A DNA stretch of 64,000 nucleotides. It comes from Streptomyces agglomeratus (GTDB lineage: Bacteria; Actinomycetota; Actinomycetes; Streptomycetales; Streptomycetaceae). The notes under the pieces were generated by a model. It searched no databases and was not told the DNA's origin. It worked only from the letters and a program-made list of their open reading frames with translations. This document shows, piece after piece, positions 25,708 through 33,767 of this stretch. The first letter of the stretch is position 1, and each line of letters opens with the position of its first letter. Position numbers and translations under genes: made by a program. The stretch spans positions 8,128,501 to 8,192,500 of the forward strand of contig NZ_MEHJ01000001.1 in the NCBI RefSeq assembly GCF_001746415.1, in the 5' to 3' direction.

Positions 25708-26487
25708 TCAGGCCTCCAGGCCGACCTCACAGGGGAACAAGACAGAAACGCCCAGGGGCTCCTCCGTGAAGATGACCCTCTTGGAAAGCGCGGACATGAA
25801 GCCGAGCTCGAAGATTGTGCCCTTTCCGACGAGACCGCCGGGGTTGCATACGACAACAGCGTCGGCCTGCCTGAACGCGTCCATGTGCACGTACTTGTGC
25901 CGCCACGTGTCGCGGTCGTTCTTCAGGAGATCCTGGTAGTCGAAGAGGATGAAGTCGGTGCCCTCGGTCTCCGGCTTGATCCTTGTGCTCCGAGGGCTCA
26001 GCACTACGGTGCCGCTCTCGCGCAGACGGGCGATGATGTCCTCGATGTACCCCAGAGACTGCTGGAAGCTGCCGCAGACAACAGCATTCCGGAACTCCCG
26101 CCGGATCAGACCTTCCATCATGTCGTCCGATCCGCACGCGGACATGCCTGTTTCCAGGTAGAACCGCTCCAGCTCAGGCCCGACTATGTTGAAATAGAGG
26201 CCAGTGTCGACATAGACGCTGTTGACCAGTGCGGCCGCATCCGGCTGCAGGAGCTGCTGAAAGACCCCAGTGGCGTACAGGCGCGTTGTCTTGTTGTCGA
26301 CGACCTCGTTGAACTCCGTGAGGCCAGCGCAGAACTCGCCGACTCTGTCTCCCAGCACCTCGCGGGCGCGGCTGTCTTCGAACGCGAGCTGCTCCCTTTT
26401 GAGTAGTTTTAACTCGCCGCTCCGGGAGCGGTAAACGCTCACGCGTTCCGAGCCGAAATGGACCAGGACTCTGCCTTCTGTCGCCAA
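25708..26487 (-). CDS. Nucleoside 2-deoxyribosyltransferase-like protein with extra N-terminal domain
   Basis: 259 residues. The C-terminal half fits the NDT fold: AVVCGSFQQSLGYIEDIIAR, TDFILFDYQDLLKN and DAFRQADAVVVCNPGGLVGK followed by GTIFELGFMSAL (Glu at the catalytic position). The N-terminal ~120 residues (RVLVHFGSERVSVYRS, RLYATGVFQQLL, SVYVDTGLYFNI) faintly recall the exopolyphosphatase/actin fold; that link is weak. NDT-like enzymes in nucleoside antibiotic pathways hydrolyse pyrimidine nucleoside monophosphates. The gene is less GC-rich than its neighbours downstream. Confidence 0.65.
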   Translation of the reverse strand: MATEGRVLVHFGSERVSVYRSRSGELKLLKREQLAFEDSRAREVLGDRVGEFCAGLTEFNEVVDNKTTRLYATGVFQQLLQPDAAALVNSVYVDTGLYFNIVGPELERFYLETGMSACGSDDMMEGLIRREFRNAVVCGSFQQSLGYIEDIIARLRESGTVVLSPRSTRIKPETEGTDFILFDYQDLLKNDRDTWRHKYVHMDAFRQADAVVVCNPGGLVGKGTIFELGFMSALSKRVIFTEEPLGVSVLFPCEVGLEA

Positions 26488-26576
26488 TGTACTGTTCTCC
26501 TTCTCGTTCCGGCGCGTTGGGAGCCTACGGCCTTCGTCGAATTAGCTGAGAGGTTGGCAAGCACCGGAGGACGCAA

Positions 26577-27293
26577 CTAATCGCCTTGCCTGCGGAAGGC
26601 GCTCAGGTATTTCTCGGCGAATTCTTCCTCTCTGTCCCGGTTGTATTGAGTGATGAAACGCGGGTGTTCCAAGGGCACGATCCTTTGGAAGAAGCGCTGA
26701 CCCTCGTTCACCTTCGAGAGGAACGCGAAGTTCTCGCCACTGCCGATGCAGTAGCACACCGAGGTGTCAGTTCCGAATGCCAGCTGGCGTTCCAAGGTGT
26801 CCACGAGGAAAGAGTGCAGGAGCTTCAGCAACTTCTTGTTCTCGTAGTAGTTGCAGTTGACCTCCTTTCCCTTGGCGTTCGTTCTCACCAGGCCAAGGGG
26901 GCACACAAAACTCATGACGAAGTAGGCATAGAACTTGTCGCGGCCCCCGTAGCGGCTGATGATGTCGTGCAGAAACCCGGCGGAAGGCCGGCTCACCGCA
27001 TAGCCGTCGATATCGACTCCCGTTTCGCTTTCGAGGAGCTTGGCGTCTTCGAACGGGACCCCGGTCACGGCCGTGCCGCGTCGGGCGGGCGAGCTCCCCA
27101 GTACCAGACGGCGCGGCTTATCGTCGTCGTAGTACTTGTTGTAGAACGCGGTCGTCACCTCCCGAACGCGCTCCTTCTGGGGGCCGCTGAACGGGTTGAT
27201 GACCGTGAATCCGGGAGGCAGTTCAAGCGTCGTTTCCGCAAGTTCCTCGTTGAACTGCAGGATCCGACGGGCAACAGTCACTGGCCCGTTCAT
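26577..27293 (-). CDS. SMUG2/DUF4918-type uracil-DNA-glycosylase-like protein
   Basis: 238 residues. FTVINPFSGPQKERVREVTT, AFYNKYYDDDKPRRLVLGSS and PARRGTAVTGVPFEDAKLLE reproduce the DUF4918 opening, where the family usually has LGINPGR; here the strand reads LGSSPAR. VPLEHPRFITQYN near the C-terminus carries the conserved His-Pro of the glycosylase fold. The family cleaves uracil from DNA. Placement inside a biosynthetic-looking cluster, with a changed active-site loop, suggests a possible shift to nucleosides or a role in protection. Confidence 0.8.
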   Translation of the reverse strand: MNGPVTVARRILQFNEELAETTLELPPGFTVINPFSGPQKERVREVTTAFYNKYYDDDKPRRLVLGSSPARRGTAVTGVPFEDAKLLESETGVDIDGYAVSRPSAGFLHDIISRYGGRDKFYAYFVMSFVCPLGLVRTNAKGKEVNCNYYENKKLLKLLHSFLVDTLERQLAFGTDTSVCYCIGSGENFAFLSKVNEGQRFFQRIVPLEHPRFITQYNRDREEEFAEKYLSAFRRQGD

Positions 27294-27419
27294 GCAGAAG
27301 TCCTTCCTTCGCGCTGGTCACTCTGAACAGTCCGGTCGCCGCGGCCGTCTGCGATCCAGCCTTCCCGCGGAACTGATGGGACGTCGCGGACATGGCCGAC
27401 TCGAGGGGCGGTGGAAACG

Positions 27420-28667
27420 TCAGGCGGTGACAGCTGACAGGTAGATCTCGGTGCTTGTTGGGAACATTCGGATATCTTTGAATTCGGCACAGTCGAGCTC
27501 CGCGCCAATCAGATTGGCTGTGTCCATCCCGCGATAGAGGTCGACGAAGTCAGTTCCGGGGATGATCAATCCTGGGACGACGCAGCCCCGCTGAGTATAC
27601 AGAAATCCGTTGGCTACGGAGACGATCATAACCGCGCCGGGTTTCAGTACTCTGTGCGCCTCTGAGGCCGCCGCGGACGTATCGAAGAACGACGAGTTGT
27701 ACGTTCTCAGGGAGACATACAGATCGTAACTGTTCTCCGGCAGGGCGGACAGGTCTTCGGCGCTGGAGACGACCGTTCTCGACGAGGGAATGCGTCCGCA
27801 TACATTTGCAAGACCACGTTCCGCGATGTCGACAAAGGTGATCTGCGGGCAATCCGAAAACAGAGCTGCAGCTTCGTAGCCGGCTCCGACGCCGACGTTG
27901 AGGATGTTGACGGTAGACAGAGGCTTTGTGGACGACCTCCCGTAAACCGACATGAAGTCGTCGGTCCACCTCAAGTTGGCGGCACGAGCGTCGTACGCGT
28001 AGTCATAGGTGCCGTACTTCGCGTCAAAGGCTTCGGACAGTGTGTCGTTTACGGCGCGATCAGCCTCTTTGTACTCGATCCCATACCTCTGGCAGATCAG
28101 AGAAGCGAGCGCGATCCTCCCCCTGTTCGCATTGACATCACTCCTGGAAAGCGCTAAACCCTTCGACTTCAGCCTGGAGGAGACGGCTTCACTGATGCGA
28201 TGTGTGGAGTAGTGGGGGTTGCACTCGATGTTTTGCTCGCTCGCTGCGTAGAAGTCTCGGTTCTGCTCTAGGATCTCGCGCTGCAGATCGTCGGGGAAGC
28301 GTTGTACATGACCTCGCGCAATGACGGGATCGTCATCAATGTAGCTCGTCAGCGCGGGGTCTGGCAGACCGATGTAAACCCTGTCGATGCGCACTTCCTT
28401 CAAGAGCTCGGCGAGCTCAAACGAGTGGTTTGCCGACAGGGTGTTGATTGTCAGATATGCGCTGTGCGCCCTGGGCATTCCGAGTTCCTGCATCCTGCTC
28501 CGCAGAGTGCGATACCAGGATGCGCCGCGTACTTCCCCCTCGAAGGCGGAGCAAATCAACTCGTCGTGTTCAGAAACGAGCGCAACGCCGACCCGCCGAC
28601 CTGATTGTGGCGCCCTTTGTGCGACGCCAATGGCGTGGTTCATCCAATAGGAACTGTTTGGGCTCAT
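27420..28667 (-). CDS. Degenerate RibD-like deaminase fused to SAM methyltransferase
   Basis: 415 residues. Residues 5-120 follow the RibD/deoxycytidylate-deaminase layout (WMNHAIGVAQRAPQSGRRVG, then a VYIGLPDPALTSY strand like the family's V..GM.DPNP). The zinc ligands are gone: the HAE motif is absent and TLEPCSHHGRTPPC is replaced by TINTLSANHSFEL. After a helical linker, residues 250-400 form a class I methyltransferase: VNILNVGVGAGYEAAALFSD (SAM glycine loop), FVDIAERGL and EAHRVLKPGAVMIVSVANG. It is probably a methyltransferase with a binding-only deaminase-like domain. Confidence 0.72.
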   Translation of the reverse strand: MSPNSSYWMNHAIGVAQRAPQSGRRVGVALVSEHDELICSAFEGEVRGASWYRTLRSRMQELGMPRAHSAYLTINTLSANHSFELAELLKEVRIDRVYIGLPDPALTSYIDDDPVIARGHVQRFPDDLQREILEQNRDFYAASEQNIECNPHYSTHRISEAVSSRLKSKGLALSRSDVNANRGRIALASLICQRYGIEYKEADRAVNDTLSEAFDAKYGTYDYAYDARAANLRWTDDFMSVYGRSSTKPLSTVNILNVGVGAGYEAAALFSDCPQITFVDIAERGLANVCGRIPSSRTVVSSAEDLSALPENSYDLYVSLRTYNSSFFDTSAAASEAHRVLKPGAVMIVSVANGFLYTQRGCVVPGLIIPGTDFVDLYRGMDTANLIGAELDCAEFKDIRMFPTSTEIYLSAVTA

Positions 28668-28675
28668 GGGGGCCT

Positions 28676-28750
28676 CTATTTCTCACCTTGCGCGGCGCGC
28701 ACGGACGGAGCGTCGACGGCGGCAGACAGGGTGGCTAGCTGAGTGCTCAT
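28676..28750 (-). CDS. Possible 24-residue ORF ahead of the deaminase-methyltransferase gene
   Basis: ATG 28750, with GGTGAG 8-9 nt upstream, opens a frame reading MSTQLATLSAAVDAPSVRAA and four more residues, ending 8 nt before the next start. It may be a leader peptide, a small product precursor, or only the in-frame tail of the truncated methyltransferase gene, with which it shares its frame. Confidence 0.25.
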   Translation of the reverse strand: MSTQLATLSAAVDAPSVRAAQGEK

Positions 28751-28753
28751 CGG

Positions 28754-29095
28754 GCACTCACCGCCGGCAAGGGGAGTGCGTCGGCGGAGGCGGAGATCGC
28801 CACGGCGGGCGGGGCGCAGCTCGGCCCGCAGTCGCAAAGGCGACGGGGAGCGCGGTGACGTCGTTGCCGATAGGTGTCCAGCTGTCGCGATCGCGGACGA
28901 GAGCGTGCCCAGCCCCGCTCCTACCTCAAGCACGTGGGCACCCGCCGGAATGCCCGCCCGCTCCAGCAGGGCGTGAGCCGCGTCCGGGATCCGCAGGAAG
29001 TGCTGCCCGAGGTCTCCACGAGTCTCGAAACCGAGAGCGGCATAACGGTCGGCCACACCGACCACTTCGTCCACCGTCAAGGATTGCTTGATCAC
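28754..29095 (-). pseudogene. KsgA/Erm-like rRNA methyltransferase, truncated
   Basis: From GTG 29095 the protein starts IKQSLTVDEVVGVADRYAAL and reaches DLGQHFLRIPDAAHALLERA, the GQHFL motif of KsgA/Erm dimethyltransferases, then VLEVGAGLGTLSSAIATAG, the SAM-binding loop. After that the sequence turns into an Arg/Pro-rich shadow frame and no target-binding part follows, so the gene is cut or frameshifted near 28870. It heads the cluster and may once have given self-resistance. Confidence 0.6.
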
Positions 29096-29328
29096 TGAGG
29101 AAGTCCTTTCGCAACGCATCTGCTCGGCGTCGAGGGACGCGGCCGGGTGCACACAGGGGCACCGTGCAGACGGAACCGGGGAGGTGCGCCGCAGCGCCTG
29201 AAAGGTCGCTGGGTTGATCGAGTGTCGGCCAACTGTGCGTGCCGCCACAGGGTTCGGCGGGAGTCCCGCGGGAGTCCCACCACTTGCGGCAGTACGCTCA
29301 GGCTGTGCCTGCCTGATTGGATTTCGTC
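29096..29328. promoter_or_regulatory. Divergent promoter region of the cluster
   Basis: A 230-bp gap between the minus-strand cluster head and the plus-strand HTH/TPR regulator. It is the only sizeable non-coding gap at the 5' side of the cluster, so it should hold both promoters and the regulator's binding site. I could not pick out reliable -10/-35 boxes. Confidence 0.5.
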
Positions 29329-30651
29329 GTGGACGAGGACGAGCGCACACCCCACCCGCTGGCCGCGCTGCGAACCGCGCTGGGATTCACCCGCGTTGGG
29401 TTCGCCGAGGCCGTGCATGGCGCTGCCCGTCGTCACGGACTGCGCTCCGGCGTGGACAAGGCCCGGGTGCGCAAGTGGGAGGTCAACGGGGTACGGCCCG
29501 ACGCCGTCTCTCAGACCTACATCGCGGAGGTCCTGGGCATCCCAGCCGATGAGGTGGACCCTGCCGCCTGGCCGGTCTGGCTTCCTCGCGTCGACAGAGG
29601 TGTCGTACCGCTCGGCCACGCCAACACCGTGCCCGCACTGCGAGAGGCCCTGCACACCATGGACCGCCGAACCCTCCTCAGCGCCATCCCCGGATCCGCA
29701 CTCGTCGTCCTGGCCGGAAGCTGGGCCGGAACCGAACCCACAGCTCTCGCCGCCGGACCACCCGCGCCCGGCGCCGCAGTGGGCGAGGATGTCGTGGCCC
29801 TGCTGGAGGAGACCAGCGCCCGCCTCAACGCGCTGGCGACCGAGCAACGCCAGCACATCGCGCCCCTCTACGACGCGCACCTCGCGCGCGTCACCGACCT
29901 GATCGACGAACAGCGCTACTCCCGCCCCCTGGGAGCGCGCCTGCACAAACTCGCCGCCAGCCTCTCTCAGACGGTCGCCTGGATCCGCTTCGACCACGGC
30001 CAGCACGGCGCCGCCAGCCGGTACTGGATCGCCGGGCTGCACAACGCCCACGCCGGGGACGACCGGGACATGGGCGCGGCCCTCCTCAGCGACCTCGCCT
30101 ATCAGGCCTCCTGGCGGGACGACCCCGCCACCGCCGCCGGCATCCTGACCAAGGCCCTGCGCCGCACCACCCACCCCGCAGCCAGCTCGCTGCTGCACCT
30201 GCGCCTGGCGCGCGCCCAAGCCGCTCTCGGCGAACGCCGCGCCACCCTGCAGGCCCTGAACGCGGCAGAACGCCTCCTCGGCGCCGGGGATGCGGGAGAC
30301 GTCCCCGCCTGGTGCTCGTGGATCTCGACGGCCGACCTCGCTGTCGACTCGGGCCGCTGCCTGCTCGACCTCGGCGACACCACCCAGGCCCACACCCTCA
30401 TCGCCGAAGGCCAAGCTCTCCTTCCAGCCAGCCGCGACAAAACCCGCGGCATCTTCCTCGCATACCGGGCGCAGGGCCACCTCAGCCGTCGGGAACCCGA
30501 GGCCGCGGCTGCAGACGCCCTCGAAGCGCTCCACCTGGCCGAACGGATCGGAGCCCCGCGGTGCGTTCAGCTCGTCCGCGATCTGGCTCCCGCCTTCACC
30601 CCCTACCGGGCGGCAGAAGGCGTGCCTGAACTGCTGCACGCCGTCGCATAA
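29329..30651 (+). CDS. HTH/TPR transcriptional regulator, divergent from the cluster
   Basis: About 440 residues. The N-terminal helix-turn-helix (LGFTRVGFAEAVHGAARRHG, KARVRKWEVNGVRPDAVSQT) is followed by a long helical repeat region of tetratricopeptide type (FDHGQHGAASRYWIAGLHNA, LAYQASWRDDPATAAGILTK). This is the Streptomyces family of tpr-type regulators often tied to antibiotic genes. GTG 29329 is preferred; TTG 29317 is also possible. Its position suggests control of the cluster at 20.6-29.1 kb. Confidence 0.8.
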   Translation: MDEDERTPHPLAALRTALGFTRVGFAEAVHGAARRHGLRSGVDKARVRKWEVNGVRPDAVSQTYIAEVLGIPADEVDPAAWPVWLPRVDRGVVPLGHANTVPALREALHTMDRRTLLSAIPGSALVVLAGSWAGTEPTALAAGPPAPGAAVGEDVVALLEETSARLNALATEQRQHIAPLYDAHLARVTDLIDEQRYSRPLGARLHKLAASLSQTVAWIRFDHGQHGAASRYWIAGLHNAHAGDDRDMGAALLSDLAYQASWRDDPATAAGILTKALRRTTHPAASSLLHLRLARAQAALGERRATLQALNAAERLLGAGDAGDVPAWCSWISTADLAVDSGRCLLDLGDTTQAHTLIAEGQALLPASRDKTRGIFLAYRAQGHLSRREPEAAAADALEALHLAERIGAPRCVQLVRDLAPAFTPYRAAEGVPELLHAVA

Positions 30652-30654
30652 CGG

Positions 30655-30969
30655 GGCGGGCCGGCGGGCAGTTCGGCCACCCAGCTGGCTGCACGCCTGC
30701 GAAAGGCCGGCGGCGATCTTCTGGACCTGCCTGCCGCAGGGTGAGGGCAGTCCGCTGCCCCGGTTGCGAAGCTGGTCAAGACCTCGCGCGGCGAGATGGG
30801 CCACGTGCCGTGCGTCATTCCGGTGCAAGCCCCGGGCGGCCGACAGCCACCACGGCGCCGCCGCGATCACGTAGTGGGCCACGACGCGATCCAGCGTGAG
30901 GGCACTGTCGCCGCCCAGGGACTCGGTGTGGACACGGGCTGCCGACACATGCGGAGCTGGAAGGGTCAT
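30655..30969 (-). CDS. Hypothetical protein, 3' end unclear
   Basis: ATG 30969 overlaps the stop of the STAS gene (ATGA) and opens a plausible protein: HVSAARVHTESLGGDSALTL, HYVIAAAPWWLSAARGLHRN, DARHVAHLAARGLDQLRNRG. The frame then runs without a stop antisense through the TPR regulator, so the natural 3' end is lost or frameshifted around 30650-30720. Likely the last gene of the signalling operon. Function unknown. Confidence 0.45.
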
Positions 30970-31382
30970 GCCGTCCTCGCCAGAGAGTTGGCTGCAGCCA
31001 GCAGGGCGTCGTCCACAGTGGCGTAGAGGTCCAGCACCTCGGTAAGACCGGTGACCTTCAGGATCTTCACTACTCGTCCAGCGTCGACAACCCGAACGGT
31101 GCGCCCGCCCGGCGCTTCTCGCAGCTGCATCACCGCGCCGACCAGGGCTCCCAAACAGGTCGAGTCGAAGAACTCGACCTCTAGCGTCGAGAGGATCAGG
31201 TCGCCGGCATCCTCCTCGATCGCCTTGCACAAAGCCGCTCGTAAGCCGGGCGCCTCGTAGACGAAGAGTTCACCGCCGACCGTGACCACGCGGTGTGGGG
31301 GGCGGAGCACGAAACTCATCCAGGCGTCCCCGAAGCGAACGACCGGTCCGCGGCCGCTGGGTGACCCGTGCGGTTCAGTCAT
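30966..31382 (-). CDS. STAS-domain anti-sigma factor antagonist
   Basis: 138 residues from ATG 31382. VVTVGGELFVYEAPGLRAAL (STAS first strands and helix) and LILSTLEVEFFDSTCLGALV with the conserved phospho-acceptor Ser position (DST) identify an anti-anti-sigma factor. Such proteins are phosphorylated by RsbW-like kinases; one such kinase gene lies at 39.5-40.0 kb. It overlaps the LuxR-type gene by 8 bp. Confidence 0.85.
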   Translation of the reverse strand: MTEPHGSPSGRGPVVRFGDAWMSFVLRPPHRVVTVGGELFVYEAPGLRAALCKAIEEDAGDLILSTLEVEFFDSTCLGALVGAVMQLREAPGGRTVRVVDAGRVVKILKVTGLTEVLDLYATVDDALLAAANSLARTA

Positions 31383-31875
31383 GCTCAGCACGGTTCTCAT
31401 CGGTAGCGGCAAGGGACTGCCCGGGGCCGAGGTAACCCCAGTAGTGGCTCAGCCCCACCAGATGAGTCAGGTTGTCGGCGCCTGTCGAAGTGACCAGGGC
31501 GGCCAGCTTCCTGCGCACGGTCTTTGGAGACGCGCTGACGGCCTGGGCGATGCCCTCGGTCGTCGAGTGCTCAGCGGCAGCCGTGAGGAGCAGCCGGTCG
31601 TCCTCGGTGAGCGGGGGGCGATTGGCCGACGTGGCGGGCGGAGGGACCTGCCCGCTCATCAAGATGGCGTGGGCGCGGGCAGGGCGACTGCTGGGCACCT
31701 GGACCTTCTCGCCGATCTTGCTCAGGTGGCTTTTGAAGGTTTCTGGCTGCATGCCCAGTGCTGCCGCTGCTTCGGCGTTGGACTGCCCGGCCACGAGACG
31801 CTCGGCCACGCGAATCTCGGTGGGCGTGAACCGGAGGCGCTGGTCAGCGGGTATGGATGTGGACGTGATGGTCAT
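31375..31875 (-). CDS. Regulator with two LuxR-like helix-turn-helix motifs
   Basis: 166 residues from ATG 31875. The first HTH is FTPTEIRVAERLVAGQSNAE followed by AAAALGMQPETFKSHLSKIG; the second, more diverged, is LTEDDRLLLTAAAEHSTTEG with SPKTVRRKLAALVTST. There is no receiver domain. It sits between the acyl-CoA dehydrogenase and STAS genes in the same operon. Target genes unknown. Confidence 0.75.
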   Translation of the reverse strand: MTITSTSIPADQRLRFTPTEIRVAERLVAGQSNAEAAAALGMQPETFKSHLSKIGEKVQVPSSRPARAHAILMSGQVPPPATSANRPPLTEDDRLLLTAAAEHSTTEGIAQAVSASPKTVRRKLAALVTSTGADNLTHLVGLSHYWGYLGPGQSLAATDENRAEHD

Positions 31876-31928
31876 CGATGGGTCCTGAGGTCGAGGCTGT
31901 AAGAAGTGGAAGCGGTGCGGCCGGGACG

Positions 31929-33179
31929 TCATGCCACGGGTGTCAGCGGAGTGCGGGGGAGGGGAGCGAGGGCAAGCAAGGCGGACAGCCGCTGCGACCA
32001 CTGGCCCTTGGACTGGCCGAGGGCGGCTTCGGCCAGTCGCAGCGCCTGTATGTCGGAGGTGCCGGCCGGGGCATAGATGTGGTGCGCGTCGCGTAGGAAG
32101 CGCTCGAGAGGGGCGTCGGTCATGAGGCCGGCCGCGGCGTGGATCTCCATCGCGGCCCGGGCGGAGTCGAGCACCAGTTCCACTCCGGTCAGTTTGGCGT
32201 TCATCAGGTCGGGATCGCAGGCTTGACCTGCGTCGAGCAGGTAGGCCGCGTGATAGGCGGTGAGCCGGGACGTCATCACCCGGGACCTGATGAGCCCAAC
32301 CTTCAGCCTGACGTGGTGCAGGTGGTGCAGGGGGTTGTTGTAGCGCATCCGCTCGCTGGTCAACCTGGCCGTCTGGTCCAAGATCGCCTGGTGGATGCCA
32401 AGGGCAACAGCCGCCAGATTGGGGCGTCCGTAGAGGGTGCTCGAGGAGTCTGCAATGTCCCTGCCGTCTCCTTCACGGCCGAGCCGGTTGGTGACCGGAA
32501 TCCGGCAGTCCTTGAAGTGCAGCTCCCCGAACGAGAAACCCCGAAGGCCGAGCGCCTGGCCGTGCGGGGCCACCGTCAGGCCGGGCCGGTTGGACTCGAC
32601 GAGGAACGCGGTCAGGCCCCGGGAACCTTCGCCGGTGCGGGCGACGACCCCGTGCACGTCAGCGATGTGGGAATTGCCGACGAACACCTTCCGGCCGTTG
32701 AGCACGTAATGCAGCCCCTCGCGATGGGCGGTCATCCGCATCCCGAGAACATGGCTGCCCGACCCAGCCTCCGTCACCGCGATGGTGGGCAGCACACTCC
32801 CGCTGGCGATCTTCGGCAGCCACCGGCGCTTCTGCTCCACGCTGCCGTAGTGAATGATCTTTGCTGCGCCGAGCTGGGAGGCCTGAACCGCAGCTCCGAC
32901 AGCAGCGCTGCTGCGGGACAGTTCCTCGATGATGACGGTCTTGGCGAGGTGGCCGGCCCCCATACCTCCGTAGGCCTTGTCGATGGTCGCGCCGATCCAC
33001 CCCTGCTGGGCGATGGCGACAACGAGGTCCTTCGCGATGGCGATCGCGGCATCCTGGCCCTCTGCAACAGCCCCAGCACGCTCCATGTCCGCGACCCTGG
33101 GCGCGACCTGCGTCGCGGCAAACAGGCGTACCCGTTGCCGGAGTTCACGGTGTTCTTTGGTGAGGAATGAGTCGGACAT
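31929..33179 (-). CDS. Acyl-CoA dehydrogenase-family flavoprotein
   Basis: 416 residues, normal length. Signatures: IAVTEAGSGSHVLGMRMTAH (FAD/substrate loop, usual AMTEPxAGSD), ALGLRGFSFGELHFKDCRIP and IHAAAGLMTDAPLERFLRDA (usual GGxGYxxEyPxeRxyRDA). The usual catalytic Glu region is altered (YAPAGTSDIQALRLAEAAL), common for atypical ACADs acting on carrier-bound substrates. An enzyme inside a signalling operon is unusual. Confidence 0.85.
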   Translation of the reverse strand: MSDSFLTKEHRELRQRVRLFAATQVAPRVADMERAGAVAEGQDAAIAIAKDLVVAIAQQGWIGATIDKAYGGMGAGHLAKTVIIEELSRSSAAVGAAVQASQLGAAKIIHYGSVEQKRRWLPKIASGSVLPTIAVTEAGSGSHVLGMRMTAHREGLHYVLNGRKVFVGNSHIADVHGVVARTGEGSRGLTAFLVESNRPGLTVAPHGQALGLRGFSFGELHFKDCRIPVTNRLGREGDGRDIADSSSTLYGRPNLAAVALGIHQAILDQTARLTSERMRYNNPLHHLHHVRLKVGLIRSRVMTSRLTAYHAAYLLDAGQACDPDLMNAKLTGVELVLDSARAAMEIHAAAGLMTDAPLERFLRDAHHIYAPAGTSDIQALRLAEAALGQSKGQWSQRLSALLALAPLPRTPLTPVA

Positions 33180-33239
33180 CGTTGGGGCTCCCCTCCCTGA
33201 CTGAGTGCTCCTGACGTACGGCGGCGCGGGCGTCTGCCG

Positions 33240-33767
33240 CTACGGCTGGTATCCGGCGCGCTGGTAAAGGAAGGCCATGACCTCATCCCGGTGCTGCTGG
33301 ATGAGATTGAGAGACGCTCGGCCCGTACTCAGGGGCTGGTCCTCCTGTCCGACGTAGCAGACGGTGCCGAGGACGGTGCCCCCGTGGAGCAGTGGCGCGC
33401 CGGCGTAGGTACGGATTCCGATCAGGTCGACGACCGCGTTTCCGGCGAACCGCGGGTGGGCGAACACGTCAGGCAGGATGAGAGGCAGCTTGCGGTCAAC
33501 GACTTCGGGGCAGAAGCCGTGATCCAGGGGCATGCTGCGCCCGACGGAGGGCAGATCACTGGCGTCGCTTGGGGTGTGCAGACCGAAGAACTGCTGCTCG
33601 GAGCCGAAGATGTTGACCATGGCGTAGGGCATGTCGGCGGCCTCTGCCAGACGTGTGGCGAAGGCGTCGAGGTCCCGGTCGGGACCCGTGAGTCCCAGGG
33701 CACGCAGCGCTGCATCACGCTCGACCTGCTGCGCCGTGGCGTGGGAGTTGCCGGGGGGCTGTGTCAT
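33240..33767 (-). CDS. GAF-domain sensor protein
   Basis: 175 residues forming a single GAF domain: LDAFATRLAEAADMPYAMVN, IFGSEQQFFGLHTPSDASDL and CPEVVDRKLPLILPDVFAHP. No output domain. It overlaps the 3' end of cvnD by 53 bp. GAF proteins in conservon-linked operons are thought to feed small-molecule or redox signals to the complex; that role is inferred. Confidence 0.85.
   Translation of the reverse strand: MTQPPGNSHATAQQVERDAALRALGLTGPDRDLDAFATRLAEAADMPYAMVNIFGSEQQFFGLHTPSDASDLPSVGRSMPLDHGFCPEVVDRKLPLILPDVFAHPRFAGNAVVDLIGIRTYAGAPLLHGGTVLGTVCYVGQEDQPLSTGRASLNLIQQHRDEVMAFLYQRAGYQP

Noticed and set aside
29092..31230. 712-codon minus-strand ORF across the TPR regulator
   Set aside because: Antisense shadow; only the part near 30969 shows coding character.
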